Part shown: positions 56,880 through 64,000 of the stretch, one piece after another
Position numbering within the stretch: position 1 is the stretch's first letter
How the letters are laid out: each line of letters begins with the position of its first letter
DNA from: Selaginella moellendorffii
Lineage: Eukaryota; Streptophyta; Lycopodiopsida; Selaginellales; Selaginellaceae
Reading direction: 5' to 3'
Assembly: GCF_000143415.4 (NCBI RefSeq)
Contig: NW_003314381.1
Span: 398,722 to 462,721, forward strand
Length of the DNA: 64,000 nucleotides
Notes under the pieces: model-generated
Told to the model about the DNA's origin: nothing
The model's input: only the letters and a program-made list of their open reading frames with translations
Database searches by the model: none
Program-made: the position numbers and the translations under genes

Positions 56880-58982
56880 CTACCCCTCATCCGATGGGAA
56901 CACGAATTTAATTAACATCGAGGTTCTCAGTTTCGATCTGATGAGAACATCTGCTGTGTCACCCGACCATGAAAACTGGTAGACAGCACCAGGAACATTC
57001 AGGACTCCGAGCCTCTGTGTGTCCTCTGGTACCATGTTGAGGATAGTAGGCAGGGAAAACATCACTGATGTTTGAAGACGCTGGAATAAAAGAAAAAAAT
57101 ACAACATTGATACAAATACCAGATAACTGATGCCTACCTCGTTCACGAAAATTGTCAACTCTTTCCCAGCTAACTTACCAGCCGTGCACTTGATACTCAA
57201 AGCAGTTTCCTCCTTGAATTCAGTGTGTACTGTGGTCCGAACGGCTTCGATCGATACGCCAAACACAGTCACGCCGTCTGCCATCTCCTTGCATTGTACG
57301 CTTCCCTTTCCTGTTGGATTGTAACGGGATGCAGGAAGAGACCAAACAAAATACCTATATAAGAACTTGCACGTACCTCCTCGCATCAACACTGTTGGGA
57401 ACTTCGCCTCCCCCGATTTTCTGCTCGTGTCCCCAAACTTGAGTCCTCCAGTATCAACTGTACCATCCATCCTCGAACGGACAATGTCAAAGACCTCCTC
57501 GATGGTCGAGCAGCTGATCGAGCCGTTAACGTGATCCTGCATCTTGAGAGCAATCGTCATCTGAAAAGGCAGGTACGTCCTCTTTTTCTTCCGCTCAGGC
57601 ATCTCCTCTTTCTTGATCCACTCTGGACTTCTCGCTCGCTTCTTCGACTGCTGCTGCAGCGGCTGATCATCTGGAACGTCTTCCACCACACACAAGGGTT
57701 CTGAATCCAAAGACTTGCCACCCTCCATCTTCACTAAAACGGTGTACACTTGGTCTTCCTCCTTCACGCCTTGCAGGCCCGACGGGACGTCAGGATGCTC
57801 CCTTCTGAACGCCATCAGCGAAGAGCACAAGGCGTCGTAGTCGCTTTTGTTCATTGCTCTCTGCTTCAGTGCAGTCGAGATATGGAAAAGGACGAGTGGG
57901 GGGTACACCGAGTCTATCGGAGGGAATGTTGCTGGGCTGCTAGGCTGTAGATAGTGGAGGCCAGGTACTTGCAGGTTGAGACTGTTGCCTGAGAAGAACT
58001 TCACGTCACGCTTCTCCAAATGCAGGCCAATGGCAGCATCATCGACGCTACAGAAGTGACCACCCTGCGAGAGTCGGTGGTGAGCATAGCGTTCAAACAA
58101 GACCCAAGCTGCACTCCGCAGTGAAGGCAGTGCCCGAGTGCACTGCATCCAGTCCTTGATCTGTCCCTTGTAGCATGCAATGGCGAAACAATCTACGACC
58201 CACTCCGAAGTGAAGGAGATATGATCCACACAGGTAAAGTCCAGACTTGGCCAGGAAACGGAGGTCCCTGGCGAAAATAATCCACGGTCAATGTTGAGCT
58301 CTCCCACTTTCACAGCATGGTTCACAGCCATGCCTATCATGTTGTATACAAGTTCCAAAGGCATGAAGTAGTACCTCACGATTGGCCCGGCTATGTAGTA
58401 AGTCGCCCAGAAGTCGACGTGCGACTTATCTGCGTTCTCGGGCGCCGAGAAGTAAACCTGCTGCAACTCCTCGACAGACCAAGGAGGCATGTAGAGCGCA
58501 AAGAAGCCTATCTCATTGATGAGTTTGAGCGCGTCCACCCAATTGCTCTCCTCCGGTGATGCAAAGAGCACAGTATGTCTAGCGAAGTTCCCAACAAACT
58601 CCTGATCCGTGAGAAGCCAAGCCCCCGGGATTTCGTAATCCTCTTCAGAGACGGGCGCGTAACTCCCATCCGGTTTGAAGATGTAAACCCTCTCTTTTAT
58701 TTCGACGAGCTGAACTATCACGGCCGGTATCCCTTCTTCACTGAGGAGCCGTTTCAGGACGTACCACAGAAAGCACGACTTGCCGATTCCAGGGTTTCCT
58801 GATATGTGGATGTAGCTCTTGCCCAGGCTTGCGAGCTCTCTCATGTCGGCATAGAGATCCTCATAGCATTCCCGTATCCACACTTTCTGCCTCCTCCTGA
58901 CGATGGGAGGGAGATCTATCCACCTACCATCAGGGTCTGTCGCTGCACGCCCATCATCCCCAACTGGCGCTATCAATTCCAT
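56880..58982 (-). CDS. CR P-loop NTPase, array copy 3
   Basis: Exons 57,377-58,982, 57,138-57,310 and 56,880-57,080 code for 659 residues. All motifs of copies 1 and 2 are kept (GNPGIGKS, AWLLTDQE, MPPWSVEEL, KKRARSPEW). Indels are in-frame: one residue lost in the Lys run after QLVE, one gained near QPSSPATFPP, and three gained (VPE) in the last exon. Indels in multiples of three point to selection for an open frame. Both introns here are multiples of three without a stop, so unspliced RNA would also be open across them. Confidence 0.8.
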   Translation of the reverse strand: MELIAPVGDDGRAATDPDGRWIDLPPIVRRRQKVWIRECYEDLYADMRELASLGKSYIHISGNPGIGKSCFLWYVLKRLLSEEGIPAVIVQLVEIKERVYIFKPDGSYAPVSEEDYEIPGAWLLTDQEFVGNFARHTVLFASPEESNWVDALKLINEIGFFALYMPPWSVEELQQVYFSAPENADKSHVDFWATYYIAGPIVRYYFMPLELVYNMIGMAVNHAVKVGELNIDRGLFSPGTSVSWPSLDFTCVDHISFTSEWVVDCFAIACYKGQIKDWMQCTRALPSLRSAAWVLFERYAHHRLSQGGHFCSVDDAAIGLHLEKRDVKFFSGNSLNLQVPGLHYLQPSSPATFPPIDSVYPPLVLFHISTALKQRAMNKSDYDALCSSLMAFRREHPDVPSGLQGVKEEDQVYTVLVKMEGGKSLDSEPLCVVEDVPDDQPLQQQSKKRARSPEWIKKEEMPERKKKRTYLPFQMTIALKMQDHVNGSISCSTIEEVFDIVRSRMDGTVDTGGLKFGDTSRKSGEAKFPTVLMRGGTCKFLYRYFVWSLPASRYNPTGKGSVQCKEMADGVTVFGVSIEAVRTTVHTEFKEETALSIKCTAGKLAGKELTIFVNEVGISYLVFVSMLYFFLLFQRLQTSVMFSLPTILNMVPEDTQRLGVLNVPGAVYQFSWSGDTADVLIRSKLRTSMLIKFVFPSDEG

Positions 58983-59072
58983 CCGCACCGCTCGGGCCCT
59001 AAACCTGATATACTCTAGCTCAACTTAGAAAATATATTTGTTTTAAAAATAATTATATCAAATCAAACTTTT
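58983..59072 (-). promoter_or_regulatory. Leader of CR copy 3, shortened
   Basis: It resembles the leader of copy 1 but has lost part of the GAGAGAATATACCT block next to the start codon. Confidence 0.5.
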
Positions 59073-59418
59073 GTAAACCTTGTTGAGAGATTCAGCGTGA
59101 TGCCATCAAATTCAACTTTATCCAGACCTTTTTGGTTGGCATGACATGGTTCCTTTTCTTTTTTATCTTGTATGTTTTGTAGAGCCAGATTTTGCTCTTT
59201 GGAATCCTGCTTATATGTGTATTTGAAAGCCTCCCAATCTTCCGTGACAGATTCTGCAAGTTCCAGTAACGCATCCCACGTAAAGCCTTGATTGTTTTAT
59301 ATGAAAGAGAAATAGCAAATGCTCAAACCAATACTTGTGTACAAAAAGACGCCTGTGACACCACCTGAGCTTGCAAGGATGTCCTGATGCCCTTCTTTGC
59401 AAAACTCTGGTCACAAAA

Positions 59419-59933
<515 letters not shown>

Positions 59934-60616
59934 ACAATGTTTTGCGTAAAAACTCAAGTGAGCCACTCTAACTCATATGGGGATTATAGTCATAAGGCCC
60001 TCTAGTTGTCACATTAGACTTAAAACCCACAAACAATTGCAATGTGCCATCAACCTTGGGAATGGTATATTCAACTTGCAAATTTGATTAAGATCCAAAA
60101 GACTAAGAAAAAGAAAAAAGAAAAAGACCTTGAAGAAATTTGCCTTGATTTCTTGAAAAGGGCAGGAGGCTCCTCCCCAATTTTGATTCCAAGTATCTTT
60201 ACAGTTTGCCTAATGTATCAATTTGTAGCCTCAGAGAGATTATAAAAATATTTTAATGGTATGAGAGATATTTTTATATTGCCCCTTTTCCCTTGGAGGA
60301 TAAATCACAAAGTTTAGTTAAGTATGTTGCCTCCTATTTGGCAACTCTACTAAAGAATATTACTTCATTCACTATAGTTTCTTTTCTTGGGTACATATCC
60401 TTGCTTTTTGAAAAAATAATGAAAAGATGTTAAAATAAAAGCTAAAATAATAGGAACCTTGATAAATGACTATATTGAATAGGATGAAAAAAAAACACCA
60501 CTCTATATATACAAAAAATGCTTGGGCTAAACCTTGATTAATGGCTATATTGAACAAAATGAAGAAAAACCTCCCCTATATATAAAAGAAATGTTAGGTA
60601 GATTTATAACAAATGC

Positions 60617-60802
60617 CTAGAGACTATTTATCTCAACACTCCCTCTAGAAGATCTTATGAGCATAGTTTCCCATGGATAATTCAGCCCTTCATGCCCTGC
60701 CAAAAAATGCACCAAATCACTAAAAATTGACCATGATATAAAAGCTTGGCTCAGGCATCCCAAGGGACAACTGTCACAAGTTCTTCCTCCAATCAATGGC
60801 AA
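60617..60802 (-). other. Short conserved frame in S copy 3
   Basis: 61 codons, matching 34,690-34,875 with a few amino-acid changes. Function is unknown. Confidence 0.3.
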
Positions 60803-61463
60803 TTCTGTGCCTCACACACATGTTTTCATTTTAAGTTATTATCTTAAACGAGTTATTATCCTTATATAGTGTAAGGGTATATTGATGGATAGTTGAGATA
60901 GGGATATTGTGGAAAAAATAACATAATACAAGTATATATTATGTTCATGCTTTCTTCCTCTATATTGATTTTTCTAGCACATTATTAAAGCTTATTATTT
61001 AACATATGAAGCCCTGAAATTTTTGTGTGGATTTTAAGGGAAAGAAGAGTGGGATATGATTGATTGCTTTATAACAAAAGCTGGAACACCAAAAGATTGG
61101 TGCATTCTAAAAAATCAACTACCTATTTATTTATATTATTCTTGCATCTCTTTTTTTTGGGTTTAATGTCATTACATTATAAATTTTGGGAACAGTGGAT
61201 CATGTAATAGTAGATATCCAGGTGATAGTGATACCTTTTGTGTACAATAAAAAAAGTGTAATTGCACTTTGGTAATAATATGGATCATAAATTAGTAAAA
61301 AAAAAAAAGATGATATAGTTGCACATGTTACATAAAGTGTCTATTCATGTGAGATGTGCTGTGCAATTAAAACATGATTGTATGCATAATAATTTTGTGT
61401 GTAATTAAAAACAAGAAATAAGAATAATCTGAATAAATAAAAACTATTTATTTTAATATCACT

Positions 61464-61671
61464 CGTGCCTAAAAGAAAGTCCAAGATGCTTAGGGTAAGA
61501 AAAAAAAGGAAATTTTGTTGAAATAAAAGTTTTATTTGATATAAATGTTTTTGAAAAAAAATATATTTTCTAAGTTGGAGCTGAAGTATATATATATATA
61601 TCTATATAGAGAGAATCACATAAGTATATTCTCTCTTTAGGGCCCTAGTCAAAGCATGGTGTATGGATGGT
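61464..61671 (+). promoter_or_regulatory. CR-leader copy in S copy 3
   Basis: Counterpart of 35,545-35,752. The end reads GTGTATGGATGG instead of GTGTGCGGATGG. Confidence 0.65.
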
Positions 61672-62460
61672 ATTTACGCAAGGTCTGCTACTACTCGTGT
61701 GGTTCCTTGTTTCCTGGATGCATTTTGGTGTCTAGACCTTCCACTACAACAACATAAACAAGACATTGTTGACACCTAGGAAATATAAATCGCCAATCCA
61801 AAAAATGCTAACAACACCGATAAGTATGACTAACTTTATCAGACTCCCAACAATGGACATCACGACCATAACCACATCCTCGCCTTTGTCTTTGAATTTA
61901 GGCAACAGTAACATCAACCTCCATTGGAACAGAACCATTTTTCATAGGAAATGGACTCTTGCTTCGTGTAGAGCTAAATATGTCAAAGTGGATCAAACTA
62001 TAAATGTTGTGGCTAACATTTTGTCAAGATTTTGTAGGATTTATGCATGCACTTGCTCTAGCCATCCTTGACAATGCCCTTTGCTTGACATAACGTTATG
62101 AGACATTGCCTCTTCCACTTCTCATTACAAATCCTTTAGCTCCACTTCCTCGAACGCCAAATTGCATCACCGACTCATATGGCTCTTGACGAATATGATG
62201 TAATTTTTAGAAGGCATCATCACAATCGTTAGCATATCTAAATGCACGTTTAAATACGTCCAGGAAAATATTCCAACCTTCACAAATAACTGTGCTTATA
62301 CCATTGTACCACTGTAGCACCATCCCTTGGAGATATGTGGGAAACTTATGCAAACATTGAGCATCATCCCAAAAATGATATGTGCCAATTATCGTGAAGT
62401 GATCAAACTAATAATACACATCATTCCCAAAATTCCCACTGAATAACTTTGGTTGGTAGG
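61672..62460 (-). pseudogene. Ty3-type gag relic in S copy 3
   Basis: Degraded counterpart of the relic at 35,753-36,540, with the same gag core on the minus strand. Confidence 0.65.
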
Positions 62461-62642
62461 GTTTAGGGTTTAGGGTTTAGAGCCAATGTCAAGGGCCATA
62501 CGAGTCGGTGATGCAATTTTGCGTTCGAGGAAGTGGAGCTGAAGGATGTGTAGTGATAAGTGGAAGAGGCAATGTCTCATAACGTTATGTAAAACGAAGG
62601 GCATTGTTAAGGATGGCTAGAGCAAATGCATGCACAAATCCT
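62036..62642. repeat. Fold-back with telomere-like junction in S copy 3
   Basis: Arm 62,036-62,191 recurs inverted at 62,490-62,642. The tract GTAGGGTTTAGGGTTTAGGG at about 62,457-62,477 has one more TTTAG(G) unit than copy 1. Confidence 0.75.
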
Positions 62643-63029
62643 TGCAGCAGGAGGAGTTGTACCACATGCTGTGAATATTGCCATCAATTAAGTTTGATTG
62701 TTCAGTTGCAACTATATACCAGCAAATAATTGCACCAATTGCTGCTCCAATCAAAAGAGAAGGAAGTTGTTACTCTATGAATGAAAAGAAATAAATAAAA
62801 GAAAAGAAGTTGAGAAAAGCTAAAAGAAAAGGGAAATCTAAACAATGGATCTACCCAACATTCTAATTAAAATTGCCTTTCATCTCCATCAGTGCGAATG
62901 CATGGAATAAGGAAAGAGAATATAAAAAATCTGCATATCAATTAGCCAAGAAACCTTAGTTTATGTATTAATCAAAATTAAAATTAACCCGACGGCTATT
63001 AAAATCCCATTACACTAATATTCATATAT

Positions 63030-63910
63030 ATAACATCATAGTTGTACACTTAGACCTCACAAGGAGTGCTGTGCCACAACTCTGACAATTGTATATATAT
63101 GGCAATGGTACATTATTTTCTCTTCCTTTCTTTTGTTTTGGTTTGCAGTCTAAACTAGGAGATGACTTGATACAAACTCCATGTCCTGAGACCTTAGCCC
63201 TTGACTGCACTAAACGTCTCGTGATGACAAACATAGCAAAGTGATGAGATTATTTTATTTGTTTACAGCCTCTTTTCTAATTTCTCAGAGCGCTCAAATG
63301 ATGCACCTAAACGAAAGTTGAGAAGTTGGAAAACACTTAAGCGAGAGTGTCTCTAGAGAGTGTGCCGCAGCTCTCTACCTCAAGTTGGCCATCGTGCTTG
63401 CTTCTTCCAGAGGAGGAGGAGCTGGAGCGAGCTCGTCCAGTTCTTCCAGCTCACAATCGCCACCTCTGTGGTAAATCATCGGCAATCTCCCACGAAGGCA
63501 TGCGGACTATCCACGCTCTTGGCTGAATGTGCATGTTCCTCCAGAGTCCAGCACACAATCTTGATGATTGTGGAGGTAGACTGCACAGCCTGCAAGTCGA
63601 TGGTCACGGAGGGATCTTAATGATAAATGGCTTCAATATCTCGGATTTTGCGGTTCCAGATCAAGGACGTGATAAAGGCTGCTTCCTTTCCCTACAGTCC
63701 CTGCGATGACCGGCTCGTCTCACCCACTTTCGGCTCCTTCGATATGGAGCGCCACTACTCCCACGAATCTGCTCGTCCCGGGCCCAGCTTGCCCACAAAT
63801 CGATTTCCACGTGGCATGTCCAGCTGTACTGAACCATTTGAATTTAGACGAAGTCAAGTACATTCCAAACACACTTGTCAGCTTTATACATAACTAGTCT
63901 TCTTATCCCG
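63030..63910. repeat. Segment T, copy 3
   Basis: Almost identical to T copy 1, including the 23-bp absence, and adjacent to the stop of CR copy 4. Confidence 0.75.
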
Positions 63911-64000
63911 CTACCCCTCATCCGATGGGAACACGAATTTAATTAACGTCGAGGTTCTCAGCTTCGATCTGATGAGAACATCTGCTGTGTCACCCGACCA
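63911..64000 (-). CDS. CR P-loop NTPase, array copy 4, C-terminal end only
   Basis: The last 90 bases carry the TAG at 63,911-63,913 and the C-terminal codons matching KFVFPSDEG of copies 2 and 3. The rest lies beyond the window, so the array continues to the right. Confidence 0.8.
   Translation of the reverse strand, partial: WSGDTADVLIRSKLRTSTLIKFVFPSDEG

Overview
The window is nuclear DNA of a land plant. It holds an AP2-B3 (RAV) factor, a group I WRKY factor, a plant-type prohibitin, a Ty3 chromovirus and short TTTAGGG tracts. Nearly all introns I can place are about 50-210 bp with GT-AG or GC-AG ends, and the genes are packed. That, plus the protein content, fits a compact lycophyte genome such as Selaginella. 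The species is inferred, not proven.

Layout. (1) 1-2.6 kb: a short Cys-rich unknown protein (-), tRNA-Ala(AGC) (-) and a six-exon Fes1/HspBP1-type HSP70 exchange factor (+) with heat-shock elements just upstream. (2) 2.6-13 kb: a decayed mosaic. It contains two inverted relics of a P-loop NTPase family, one of them split by an old Ty1/copia element. That copia element carries a miniature LTR element (TRIM, 5-bp TSD) and a Ty3-type gag fragment. A truncated relic of the Fes1 3' end lies at 12.5 kb. (3) 13-18.8 kb: no gene recognised. (4) 18.8-30.5 kb: ordinary genes, all on the minus strand: RAV factor, MTG1-like circularly permuted GTPase, WRKY factor, prohibitin-2.

(5) 30.95-64 kb is the most unusual part: a tandem array with a period of about 7.0 kb. 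Each unit holds one minus-strand gene for a Crinkler/RHS-type (CR) P-loop NTPase with a basic nuclear-localisation-like stretch, a segment S of about 3.9 kb, and a segment T of about 0.9 kb. Three CR genes are complete, and a fourth runs off the right edge. S carries a Ty3-type gag relic, a captured fragment of a glutamate dehydrogenase gene, and a copy of the CR 5' leader that reaches through the start codon. In unit 2, S is inverted and split by a large LTR element (40.5-52.4 kb, LTRs about 0.9 kb, no coding capacity seen). That element is itself split by a Ty3 chromovirus (44.3-49.8 kb, TSD TTGTG).

How the parts fit. The housekeeping genes serve proteostasis (Fes1), mitochondria (MTG1, prohibitin) and transcription (RAV, WRKY). 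The CR array is a separate, repeat-driven locus. CR proteins are known as effector-like NTPases linked to mobile DNA. Here the CR genes share a promoter/leader with a transposon-derived segment, which suggests they spread or are expressed as part of a mobile or repeat-amplified unit. All exon borders were worked out by hand from splice signals and reading frame; no alignments or transcripts were available.
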